This document shows, in pieces, positions 45,687 to 56,100 of a DNA stretch of 64,000 nt (position 1 is the first letter of the stretch; each line of letters begins with the position of its first letter). The notes beneath the pieces are model-generated. The model ran no database searches, was not told the DNA's origin, and saw nothing but the letters and a program-made list of their open reading frames with translations. A program made the position numbers and the translations under genes. Where the stretch lies: contig OY744465.1 in assembly GCA_963556145.1 (NCBI GenBank), forward strand, positions 496,001-560,000, read 5' to 3'. This stretch comes from Hygrocybe punicea. Lineage: Eukaryota; Basidiomycota; Agaricomycetes; Agaricales; Hygrophoraceae.

Positions 45687-45900
45687 CTAATCACACAGGC
45701 CGCCTTTTGAAAGGCTGAAATGGGATAGGAAGCGCGACCGTGCCCTGAGACAGCGGCACGGTCCGAAGGAGTAATAATTGACGTTTTTTGGTATTTTACA
45801 GTAAGGAACCGTAAAAGGCTATGAAGTGGGAGAGGTGGGGGGGAAGAAAGGAAGAAAGGAAGAAAGGTGATAGGATAGGAAGTAAAATGAAAGCAAAAAA

Positions 45901-46779
45901 CTAAAAGGAGGCCCGAGGGGCAAGGTGCGCGGCAAGGAGAGCAGGATGATGACGGATGTAAATGCGGAAAGTGTCGGAGGCCCAGCGGCCGATGGCTTGG
46001 ATGTGGTCGAGGGACACGCCATCGCGAGCAAGAGCAGTGGCCCCACCAGAACGAAGAGATTGGCCAGCGACTTTGCGGGGGAAGTGAAGATGCAAACGGT
46101 GAAGGAACTAGGAGCGGAGGGGCACGGAGCCATCATGGCGGAGCCAGAGTTCCGGGTGGAGCGGGAAGAGAAGGTCGCAGGATGTGAGGTAGGCTTCAAA
46201 TGCAGAGACAGGGTCATCGTGATCGGGTAGTCGACGTAGGAGAATGGTGTTGCCTTCAAACAGCCTGTCGGCCTTATGCCCAGGTAGATGGAAGGAAAAA
46301 CCTTCCGAAAAACTTTTTACTGAGTGCCGCATGACTATCTTTCGGTAATCGCGCAGAGAAGCGCTATCTGGCCACACCAACTCGCCGAGACGGGTGAGGG
46401 CATGGAAGCCTACAAGAAGGAGGGAGAGGAAGAGCTTGTCGTCGTGATCTGAGGACGAGCGGTAGACGTCGCAAAGGGAAGCAAGCTCAGAACAGAGGAG
46501 GGGGCGTTTGCGGGTGGTACCAACGGCGCGCATTTTCTTACAACCGCGAAGGGTCCAGGTAACGAGAGGATGAAGGCGATGGGACCGGACATCAGGGTAG
46601 AACGGTTCAAGCTGGGTGCAGATGCCGGAAAGGTAGGCGGAAACGGAGTTGGGCTTGATGTGGTGGCACATGTATACTGTAAAAAAACTAAGAGTTTCAG
46701 GTGTGGGGGCGATAGAAAAACGGTGGGCGGTGCAAAAGGAAATGTAAGAACGTAGTGCAGATGAGTAGGCAAGCATCAA
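45901..46779 (-). pseudogene. DIRS-type tyrosine recombinase with a premature stop
   Basis: The SAM-like N-terminal part reads YSSALRSYISFCTAHRFSI and YMCHHIKPNSVSAYLSGI. The catalytic part has LVGFHALTRLGELVWPD (first Arg), then QSLRSGGATALARDGVSLDHIQAIGRW (R..H..W-type box, second Arg in SLRSGGA) and FRIYIRHHP (the nucleophile Tyr). A TAG at 46106-46108 interrupts the frame between VPLRS and FLHRLHLHF. Intact copies would integrate a circular cDNA, which explains the missing target duplication. Confidence 0.8.
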
Positions 46780-46880
46780 AGAGTGTTCGAGAGAGAAACC
46801 GAGGGCGATGGCTCGTTCATGAACGAGACGGTCGTGGGTCCAGGCAACCCGAGTGGGCTGCCGGGACCGGCCAAGTGGGT

Positions 46881-48710
46881 TCAGCGTGGATCGGCCCCCA
46901 GCGACAGTCGAGGGGGTAGGAATGTACAGATGCGGAAGTTGGGAAAAGAGGAAAGGAGCACGGTATTATGGAAGCAAGAAAGCGCATCCGCTACAGCATT
47001 ATCGGTACCGCGGACATGGAAGACGCGGAGCTCGGCACAAAAGGCGAGGAGAAGGTCGACAGCGGTGATGAGAATTGGGTTGTAGGCTGGCTGGGCGTGC
47101 AAAGTATTGAAAAGGTCTACGGTGTTAGAGTTGTCAGTGAAAACGGCGACACGACGGGGAGTGTATGGAAGGGCATGAAGTGACCAGTGGAGAGTGGAAA
47201 GGACGGCGAGCGCTTCCCAGAAAAAGATATGGTCGAAGGAAGGATGCGGGATTGCACACTGAAAGCCGACGGACAGTGCGGGGCACCAGAAACTGAGGCC
47301 GGTGAAGGAGGCGTCAGCAAAGAGAACGACGTCGGCCGCGGGAACATCCCAAGAGAAGGACTCAAGGAGAAGGATGCCGGACAAGGACTCCAGATGGCTA
47401 GCGAACCAGAGGAGTTCGCGGGAGAGCACAACACTGACCCAAATCAGTTGATGCGGTCGCGACTTGCCAGCCATTTTGCAGTACAGGACGGATAACCCGG
47501 GGCGTAAGAGTGGGATACATTCAAAGCCCAGTTCATCCATCCAGCGAGCCGTTGGAAATCACGTAGAGGGTTTCAACGACCCAGACAGGCGAAGTTGCGA
47601 ATGGTGACGAGAAGGTCATCCCGTCGGTCGGGGGCCATGGTAAATGTCATGGCATTAGGGTCGACATCGAAGCTGATGATAGGCAAGACCGGACCGGCGA
47701 GTTGCTTGGGTTCATCGTGTGGCAGGCCAATTTCGTCCCACAGCATTAAGAGGCGCACCTGTTTGGCTGGCAACGCCTTGTGGAAGGGTGCGTACCAAAG
47801 GAGATTGCCCTCGAACTCCCATGAGAAAGTGTCGTCAACATAAGTGAAGAGATCGGCGATGGATTTGATAAAGATTGCGATCCAAATAACAAGGCCTATG
47901 AAGGCTCCCCAAATACTTCCGGTGCCGCGATTACCAAAGTTATTGCAGCGGTCGATGTGCCAGAGGCCATCGACGGTGACGACCTGACGGATTTGCCACA
48001 GGCGGTGCATAGGAAGGCGTCGGTAGGCCTGGGATACATCAGACTTGAAGACAATTAGACGGACGTGCGGACCATGGAGAGCACGAACCCGGAGAAGAGT
48101 GTGGCCTAAAAGATGAAGGTCATCAAGCGGGACAGCAACTTTGTCTCGGGGAATGAGTGAGTTGAGGGAGAAAGGCTCAGCACTCTGATCAACGACAAGC
48201 CGGAAGGTTGTGGTTCCGGGCTTGGGCACGACTCCGATCAGGATGGCGTGCATGCCGGGAAGGAGGTCAGGCCCAAACGCTGGAGAGAAACGCCGAAGGG
48301 AGACTTCCTTGTCGCGTTGTGACCGGACAAAATGTTGTTCAGCCTGGTCTCGTAAGATGCACGCGGAATTGTCCCACGTGAGCGGGTGTGATGGGTCATG
48401 TTCCGCCCAGGGCCAGAAACCTTCATACAGTCCCCGGCAGATGGAGTTGACGAGGTTCCGATTCAGGTGGGAGCTGAGTAAACGACGGAAACGAGAGATG
48501 TTGATTGGGGTGACGATGTCGAAAAGGTGCGGATTGTCATCAATGGTGCGTAAGGCGGCAATGTTGGCAAATTCTTCAAGAGGTGGAGACGGAAGCGCAG
48601 GCATGCCGTGGGTTGCTAAAGAAAGAGTGACCCGACGGGTCTCGCCGGATTCATTCCAGACGAAAGCCCGAGCGTATTTTGGACATCGCGAACACAGGGA
48701 ATATGGCTTA
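46881..48710 (-). pseudogene. DIRS-type reverse transcriptase and RNase H, broken
   Basis: The reverse transcriptase is readable from about 48700. It includes PGMHAILIGVVPKPGTTTFR, LVVDQSAEPFSLNSLIPRD, VFKSDVSQAYRRLPMH (first catalytic Asp) and FTYVDDTFSWEF (the YVDD box) near 47850. A TGA at about 47573 and then a frameshift separate it from the connection (LLRPGLSVLYCKMAGK) and RNase H part. The RNase H part has VVLFADASFTGLSFWC, FFWEALAVLSTL, VAVFTDNSNTVDLFN and GTDNAVADALS, which supply the D-E-D-D residues. In an active element this would make cDNA from element RNA. Confidence 0.8.
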
Positions 48711-50233
48711 CTGTTTTTGGAGGATGTTGCAATCGACGGAGGCATGCTGAGGGGACTGGCACTTTGCGCAAACATGCTTGTAGTCGCAAGTGGATGCAGT
48801 GTTGGGGCATCGTTTGGCGTTCCAGCGTCGGCATGGTTCTCTCCTTTTTGCTGGGTCAGTTCGGGAGTGCTCAGCCGCTCGTGTTTGGCCAGTGCCGGCT
48901 CCAGCGTTTTGGATCCAGAGGACGTGAAGATCGGCGAAACGGGAGAAATCCGTGAGTTCGACGTCACATTGTTGGGCGGTTCGGATGCGGGTGGCCCGGT
49001 CGTATTGGATAATACGTTGGTGCATGGGGTCAGGAAACGCGGCGAAGAGCTCGCTGATGTGTTTTCCATAGTCACGTAACTAGGCAATGCCGTGGGTATA
49101 CCCGCGGGTATTCAAGGCCCTACCCGTACCCGTACCCGCAGCTACCCGTACCCGTGATCCGGCGGGTTTACCCGTCATTTTGAGCCTGGGATCATCCAAA
49201 ACGGTCAAGTATTGAGTAAGATATGATCAAAACACTATATTTCAGTGTTTTAAGCATATCTCAGTCAATACTTGGCCGATTTGGATGATCCCGGGCTCGA
49301 ATTAAAGCTCACGGGTATGGGAATCCGTACCCGTACCCGTACCCGTAACCCGTGCGGGTTACCAAAACCCGCGTCATTCCCTACACGTAACTTGGCAGCT
49401 CGGTGAGGGAAGATGAAGACAGTGGCTTCACATGTCCATCCCCATGCGATGACCCACTTCCCGTGGGTGTCGACGACTCTGGCGGGTTTGACGGCTCCGA
49501 CGACAAACTCGACGCCACCAATCTTTTCAGAACGTTTGTCATCGTGCGTGACTGAGTATCCGCTGGTGAGGACGTGGTCGAGATCGACAGCGCGTCCAGC
49601 GAGAAGGTTGGTCCATTCAGAGTCCGGAAACTGGGGGCACCGCGCCAAATTATGCAAGGAGGATTTGGCGAGCTTGGGGTCTCGTGAAATGTTTTCGAGC
49701 GTCGACAACGTTTGTTGGAGCAAGACAGAAAGGCGAGACGGCTCCAGCTCTTCTTGGATGACCCACGGCAAAGATTTGAGGTCGAGCTTAGGCTTAGACG
49801 ATGGCTCGAGCTCTGCTTCATCACTGGGGCTTCGAGGACGCTTAGGCGCTTTATGAACGGCAGTTTCTTTGTCTGGGGCCGGCGAAGTAACGGGCGACGG
49901 CTCCCGCGACTGTATGGTAGAGTCGTCGGGTCCTGCTGGTCCATGTTCTGCGGAGGAGCTGTCCAAAACAGTCCCTCGGTTCCTGGCATCATCGCGCCGA
50001 TGGTCGATGTTGTCGAGGATGCAGAGATAGACGGCAAACGTGGACTCGAGGACGTGGTTGCCGAGTCCAAGACCGGTGAGCACATCCTGTATTTTGAGGG
50101 TGGCTGAGGCTTTAGAGATGTCTCCAAGCCGGAAACGGTCCATAATGCGAACACACTCTTTGACCGTTTCCGCGTCGACGGCGCCAATTGGCGTGGGTGT
50201 AGAAGGTGAGGGTTCATTTTGTGAATTAGACAT
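48708..50233 (-). pseudogene. DIRS-type Gag with zinc-binding C-terminus, split by a MITE
   Basis: Start ATG 50233 (MSNSQNEPSPSTPTP). A helical N-terminal part (ETVKECVRIMDRFRLGDISK) is followed by a Ser/Pro/Glu-rich linker, LPWVIQEELEPSRLSVLLQQ, a WTNLLAGRAVDLDHVLTSGY block and GKWVIAWGWTCEATVFIFPH. The MITE (49081-49383) interrupts the frame. Beyond it, ELFAAFPDPMHQRIIQYDRA leads to a cysteine/histidine cluster, CRRWNAKRCPNTASTC then HVCAKC..PQHASVDC, which resembles the zinc-binding end of Gag in basidiomycete YR retroelements. It ends at 48708, overlapping the start of the reverse transcriptase frame. Confidence 0.75.
49081..49383. mobile_element. 303-bp hAT-type MITE, copy 2
   Basis: Same element and length as 27429-27731, differing at two positions: CCGCGGG to CCGTGGG near the left end and a T/G change in the hairpin loop. 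The 8-bp duplication is cacgtaac (49073-49080 and 49384-49391). Removing it with one target copy rejoins the Gag frame. Confidence 0.95.
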
Positions 50234-50429
50234 GCAAAATGGGCAGATGGGAGGAACGACATTTATTGCAGAAATAAGGCAGAGAATAATGGCTGGGAAC
50301 TGGTTAACTAAAGTAGCAAGAATGGAGAAGCGGGAAGCATACCTCGGAGACGAGACAAGGGGCTTAGGGTGCCCTTGATGTGTTTCCGAGGTATATGACG
50401 ATGCGCAAGGCAGAAGAATGCACCGGGGG

Positions 50430-50565
50430 CGATGTAAGGTTGACGTCAGCTGGTGACGACAAGCGATGCATCAGCTGGTGACGACAGGCGGTGCGTCAGC
50501 TGGTGACGGCTCAGATATTATAGGCTGCATCAGCTGGTGACAGCAGCAGGGGAACACGCTGGGTG
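50430..50565. repeat. CATCAGCTGGTGACG tandem repeats in the DIRS leader
   Basis: Four copies of (C/A)(G/A)TCAGCTGGTGAC spaced about 24-45 bp, upstream of the DIRS gag start. CAGCTG is an E-box-like palindrome, so a promoter role is possible but unproven. Confidence 0.7.
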
Positions 50566-50781
50566 TTGTGGTGAGCGTGAAGGGCACGGCCGTGTGATTA
50601 GCCAAATGTAAACAAGTTTAAAAGGTGATTAATTAATTTAATTTAATTTAATTTCCTGAGGCAGATGTACATCTATAATATAAAAGCCTCGAGAACATAT
50701 AAACTTTGTGCACTACCGCTATTACAGTCAGAAATCGTGAGAACATGTTATTCAGTAATTAATTATTCTCTTACTGAGTGA

Positions 50782-51938
50782 ATGTATCCCAGTGATATCC
50801 ATGGTTTCCTCAACGTGGCTGCGGTAGACTCAGAATCTCTTGATGGACGTCTCTTGTTTGCTATTCCAAAGAAAGGTGCAGCCGTCGGTTTCATCTAGAG
50901 CCTGAGCTAAACTTGTGTACAAATGCAGGACGACTCCACGAGAAATGTCTTGAACTGCTAGCGAGTCAGTTCCAGAAATATTTCTGTTTGCGAGAGAACT
51001 GAGCAAAACTTCCATTGGACACACATCATATATTGTGTTGATAGGCGACATCCAATTTCGGAGACACCATCGGCTGGACGTTTGTCTTGTTCTCAATCAC
51101 CCAATAGCAGCGTCTTTTTCCCCGCAGCCGACATACCGTCGTTCGTTGGCAAAGGGAACGTCGATCTCGGCATTACAGGCCACGATGTGATTCTTGAAGC
51201 CAAAATGCAAGAACACGTTTCAGAGGCGCTTAAGTTGGGGTTCGGGCAATGTGCGCCGCAGGTCCAGGTGCCAGAAGCCGGCTCTTTCAAGACTGTAGAC
51301 GATCTGGTCGGCAAACGGATCGTCACCAGTTTTGAGGTGCTTGCTGGACAGTATTTTGGCGAAATGGACGACAGACTACAACTCACTGGGGAGAGCGGGA
51401 CCAAAATCGAGTACGTTGGCGGGAGTGTAGAAGCTGCCTGCGCGCTTGGTCTTGCAGATGGAATCGGTAGGCCTCTTCAAAAGCGGTGTGGCACCTCCAC
51501 TGACACAACAAACATTCCCGTAGTTGACCTCGTTGGTGAGTTCAAAGGATCAGTTTCATTGAAAGTGTTTGAGATGCTCTTCATCAGAGTCTGGGGATAC
51601 TATGCGGGCAGCGGAATTGCACGCCATTGCCATGGTTCTTCAATCCGAAGCCGTTCTGATTCAATCAAATGTTGCAAAACACCCGGATAATCACAAATCG
51701 TATCGCCAACGTCATCGCGGCCAGGGAAATACGTGGTTTGCGAATATAATATCTCCCGAGCCAAGTTACCGAATGCAACTAGAATTACACCGGGTAGAAG
51801 AGCCCCGACTATTCCCCTGGAGGAGGAGGGTTGAGCAGTATGGTGGAGAAGAAACAGATTGCGGACATCATGCATGAACTCGTGATGATCGGTGCGGAGG
51901 ATATCATGATATTCAATCTAGACAACTGCAAGGTCTAA
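50782..51938 (+). pseudogene. HIS1: ATP phosphoribosyltransferase (HIS1), several frameshifts
   Basis: HIS1 catalyses the first step of histidine synthesis, joining ATP and PRPP. ATG 50782 leads to LDGRLLFAIPKKG. After an intron near 50876-50928, RLHEKCLELLA follows, then a disturbed stretch, HRLDVCLVLNHPIAA, a one-base loss near 51111, and AADIPSFVGKGNVDLGITGH. Then come APQVQVPEAGSF, VGKRIVTSFEVLAGQYF and YVGGSVEAACALGLADGI. Two introns (51467-51522 and 51540-51587) join VDLV and ESGDTMRAAELHAIAMVL. Near the end, YVVCEYNISRAKLPNAT and RITPGRRAPTI lie in a shifted frame, and KKQIADIMHELVMIGAEDIM runs to the TAA at 51938. At least three net frame changes make it a pseudogene, perhaps a redundant copy. 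Confidence 0.85.
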
Positions 51939-53116
51939 ATGTACAGCGCTACGCTGAACCAAGTGTAGGCAAGATAATAACCTCAGGGATTATCTTTTAA
52001 AAAAAAGTAAAACATTCAATAGAAGTACCTTGCAAGTTCAGATTCTTACTGTGGTCAAGGTGGAGAGGAGCTACTCTGGAACTCGAGTCTCCATTATTGC
52101 TTCACTCTATTTGCCCTTCGGATCAGGCATAGAGAGTATTCAGAAGAGCATGAAGAGATAGACATGGCTGCGGAAGACATCTCGACATGAATCCAAAACG
52201 TTCGGAAAAAAGAATGTGAAGGATGCGCGATATAGTGGACCGCCGCGAAGAATGAGCAATTTGGCCACCGGCGTCGCTGCGAGATCAGCTCTGGAATTAC
52301 TATTCCCCCGGGCGATCGCTGACAATGCACAACCTTCACGTCTTGCTGTGTTCGCGCTCGCAAAAGTGGGCCAAATTCTTGATCACGGCGGCAGAGCCCT
52401 GTCGGGGTGGCGGGTCAAAAAGCGTGAATCCGACGTCCTTTAAGTAGTTGGGGTCACAGGTCGCCGTAGAGTAGTAAAGCACACATGTTCAACTCGTTGG
52501 TTGGTACACAGGAAAGTGCCATGAAATAATCTGTTGGTTTCCTTCCAAGTGAACAAAATGTAAATGAAAATAAACGTACTCCACTTCCTTGAGGGGTCTT
52601 TCATCGTCGAGAAACTCAGTGGTGGACTGGAGCCCTGTTTATCATTCCTTCGCTCCGTTCTGGTCTGTTTAGCAGCTTTAGCTTAGTGCAACCCGACCCT
52701 TCTCCACGCTGCCTTGAGACTGACCTGTAAACTTGTCACTCCAACCGTAGCGCCCCTTGTGATTCCCTGTCCGTATTTGAGTCCTCATGGTTATCAGAAT
52801 GAGCATGGTGGGCCGGGTTGTCGAGTGGTGGTATGTACGGTGGCAAAAGCCACGCCTGGGTTCAACATCATGCATCATGATGCGAGGCCATAATAACGAA
52901 GACTTCCTCCATGCACCACAACCAGGTCGGCCACCATCGATAGTCGTCGTCGGGCTTGGTGTTCGCGAGGTGGAAGATGAAGATGCCAGCTTGACTCGCG
53001 CTGGCGGATACACTGAAAAGCCCCTTGCTAAAGTCTCGACTCGGCAGTCCTGATTGCTGCCGCGATATAAGCGCCAGGACTAGCACAGCAACCAGCTTGA
53101 CATTTTCTCGCCAACG
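51939..53116. other. 1.2 kb with no recognised gene
   Basis: Frames on both strands are short, with no domain I recognise. 53040-53116 probably holds the promoter of the NACHT-TPR gene. The A8 run at 51998 and the TATATTC-type words are not informative. Confidence 0.5.
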
Positions 53117-56100
53117 ATGCTGAAACGGTTGAAGAAAGTCATTGACCGCCGCGGTAAAGGCAAAGCAGAAAGGCTTCCGGGGGCGGTGAGTTCTTTTTGT
53201 CGAAGCATTCTGAATGACAATGACAACGACGATTCTTCTTCCAGATTGCAGATATAAGCCCAAATCCAGTTGACCTACGTCCGCCTCCCACTCTCACATT
53301 GAGCGCACATCATATCAGCGCTCCCGGTTCAACGTTCAATGCCGTTGGACGCGATCAGCACAATTATCATTGTACGTCAAGTTGCGGGACAAGCAACATG
53401 CTTTCATTCACGCAATTCGAAACTTATTGCCAAGTTTGTTGAACGTAGTATCTAACAATTCCCTGGGCACCCTTCCATACGCCGAAGGCGCTTCCTGGAA
53501 GCCGCGTCTCGTGTGCTTGCCTGGTACACGCACAGCCCTCCTCGATGATATATGGAAATGGATCAACGAAGCTGATAGTACCAAGTCGGCGGAAATATTT
53601 TTCTTGTCTGATGTGGCCGGCACCGGAAAGAGTGCGATTGCTCACACCGTCGCTCGCAACTGCCACAACGCCGGAATTCTTGCCTCGTCTTTCTTCTTCG
53701 ATCGGGACATCCCGGATCGAAACCAGCCTCAGAAGTTCTTCAGCACCATCGTACGTGACCTCGCTGGACTTAGCAAGGATCTGGCAGAACATATCAGCGT
53801 CATTCTCGAAAACGATCGCAGTCTTGCATCTGCGTCGCAATCTCGTCAATTTGACGAACTCATCCTGAATCCTTTTCAGGTTCACAGGCATCGTATTCGC
53901 AGGCCTATTGTCCTAGTTATCGATGCGCTGGATGAAGGCTACGATCCGGAGACTGTCGAAATCCTTTGCAACAAGATTCCTCACCTTCCCGGGACGTTCC
54001 GCATATTCCTAACCTCACGCCCGAAGGACGACATTTTCACGGATTTGTCCGATTCGAATCATGTCCACCGCAGATCAATCAATATTTACGACGACAGCAA
54101 TCAGAGGGATATTGCTCTGTATGTCCGAGCAAAGCTGCGATATATTGCCTCGCGGAAGCGTTTGGGTGCGGATTGGCCTGGTGTGCAATTAACGAGTGAC
54201 TTTACGGTGAAGGCGGAGGGCTTGTTCATTTGGGCGTCCACAGTCACCAATTACTTGGCCACCACTATTGATCCAGAGAAGAAGCTCAGGAGACTCTTGT
54301 ACGAGAGCGATCCGTCAGTCCTTCATGCAGAAACCAAGATGGACAACTTGTATGCCGAGATTCTTAATACCTGTGACTGGACAGACGAGGATTTTGTAGA
54401 GGGGTACGAGTTACTCATCGGGGCCATCGTCGCAGCCAAGACACCGCTTTCCATGTCTGCGCTCCGGTGCCTTCATTGGGCTAATCCGACATTAAAAGTC
54501 GATGAAATCCTTCGCCAACTCAACTCAGTACTCACTGGCTTGGACGATGAACGTCGACCTATACAATTCCTACATCTCTCCTTCCGAGATTTCGTAACTA
54601 TTCGGGCTCAAACCTCGCCAGCTCATGAACGGTTCTATGTCAACGAGAAGGAGCATAGTCGGAGGCTGGCATTCTTGTGTATTCATGTCATGAATGAACA
54701 GTTGAATCCGGACATACCTGGTACGGGCTACTTAACGGAACAGCAGGAGGTCGAAGGCATCCCTAAAATCGATCAATCAAGTATTTCGGAAGTGCTGTGG
54801 TATGCGTGCAGATTCTGGATGGAGCACATTATCGACATCGAAGAGCCATTGTCGGAAATGTTTCTCGATGCAGTGAGCACATTCCTTGTGAGGCGGCTGC
54901 TGATCTGGATGGAGGTTTTGTATTCCAAATTTGAATTTCAAAGTTTGGTCAATGTACGAGTCTGGCTTCAGGTTAGAAATTTGGATTGAATTTCCTTGGT
55001 ATCAACTAATGTGGCGGTCCCGGACAGAAAACGTATCCGACACTTGTAACTGCAATTTCTGGCAAAACACAGGCTGCAGCGTTGCTTGAGCTCTCCACAC
55101 GATTTCACTACATGGGTCGCCGAGAAGATGCCATGAGAGCGATCGAGGACGCAGTCGAGCTGTACCGGCAGCTTGCTGCTGACCGTCCTGCGACTTTCAC
55201 CCCAAATCTCGCCATGTCCCTGAACAACCTCTGTCTTCGGTTATCCGATCTAGGTCGCCGAGAAGATGCCTTGAAAGCAATTGAGGAGGCAGTTGAGCTG
55301 TACCGGCAGCTTGCTGCTGACCATCCTGTGACTTTCATTCCAGATCTTGCCGGGTCCCTGAACAACCTCTCTCTTGGGTTATCCGATCTGGGTCGCCGAG
55401 AAGATGCGATGAAAGCGATTGGGGAGGCAGTCGAGCTTTACCGGCAGCTTGCTGCTGACCATCCTGCGATTTTCATTCCAGACCTAGCCATGTCACTCAA
55501 CAACCTCTCTCTTCGGTTATCCGATCTGGGTCATCGAGAAGATACCATGAGAGCAATTGAGGAGGCAGTCGAGCTGTACCGGCAGCTTGCTGCTGACCAT
55601 CCTGCGACTTTCATTCCAGATCTCGCCTGTTCCCTGAACAATCTCTCCAGCTGTTTGTCCGATCTGGGTCGTCGAGAAGATGCCATGAGAGCGATCGAGG
55701 AGGCAGGCGAGCTGTACGGGCAGCTTGCTGCTGACCGTCCTGCCACTTTCATCCCAGATCTCGCCATGTCACTCAACAACCTCTCTCTTCGGTTATCCGA
55801 TCTGGGTCGCCGAGAAGATGCCATGGGAGCAATTGAGCAGGCAGTTGAGCTGTACCGGCAGCTTGCTGCTGACCGTCCTGCGACTTTCATTCCATATCTC
55901 GCCATGTCCCTGAACAATCTCTCTAACCGCTTATCCGATCTGGGTCGCCGAGAAGATGCCATGAAAGCAATCGAGGAAGCCGTTGAGCTGTACCGGCAGC
56001 TTGCTGCTGACCGTCCTGCGACTTTCATTCCAGATCTCGCCATGTTCCTTAACAATCTCTCCGTCGACTTATCCAGTGTGGGTCGCCGAGAAGATGCCAG

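Larger units (their letters stand above)
45687..50628 (-). mobile_element. DIRS-type tyrosine-recombinase retrotransposon, degraded
   Basis: About 4.9 kb on the minus strand in the order gag, reverse transcriptase, RNase H, tyrosine recombinase. That order, with no aspartic protease or DDE integrase, is the DIRS plan. The left end starts CTAATCACAC(A)GGCCG and its complement CGGCCGTGTGATTAG occurs near the right end (50588-50602), as expected for DIRS inverted ends or an internal complementary region. No target duplication is seen, also typical. Boundaries were set by comparing the interrupted arm of the outer element. Coding parts carry stop codons, frameshifts and a MITE, so it is inactive. 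Confidence 0.8.
42556..50688. mobile_element. 8.1-kb transposon nest with 8-bp target duplication (AT-rich foldback element)
   Basis: The inverted ends GGCTTTTATATTATAGATG ... CATCTATAATATAAAAGCC (about 60 bp matching) are flanked by the perfect 8-bp duplication tcgagaac (42548-42555 and 50689-50696). The original element is about 3.2 kb of AT-rich DNA, almost entirely inverted arms (42616-43968 and 44334-45686). A DIRS-type element at about 45687-50628 splits the right arm from its tip. No transposase was seen, though the loop has an unsequenced gap. The 8-bp duplication fits hAT-like or some other DDE superfamilies; the ends do not resemble the other hAT elements here. Confidence 0.85.

Noticed and set aside
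52678..53053. Overlapping frames on both strands upstream of the NLR-like gene
   Set aside because: Neither has a recognisable domain, intron signals or codon pattern; treated as intergenic.
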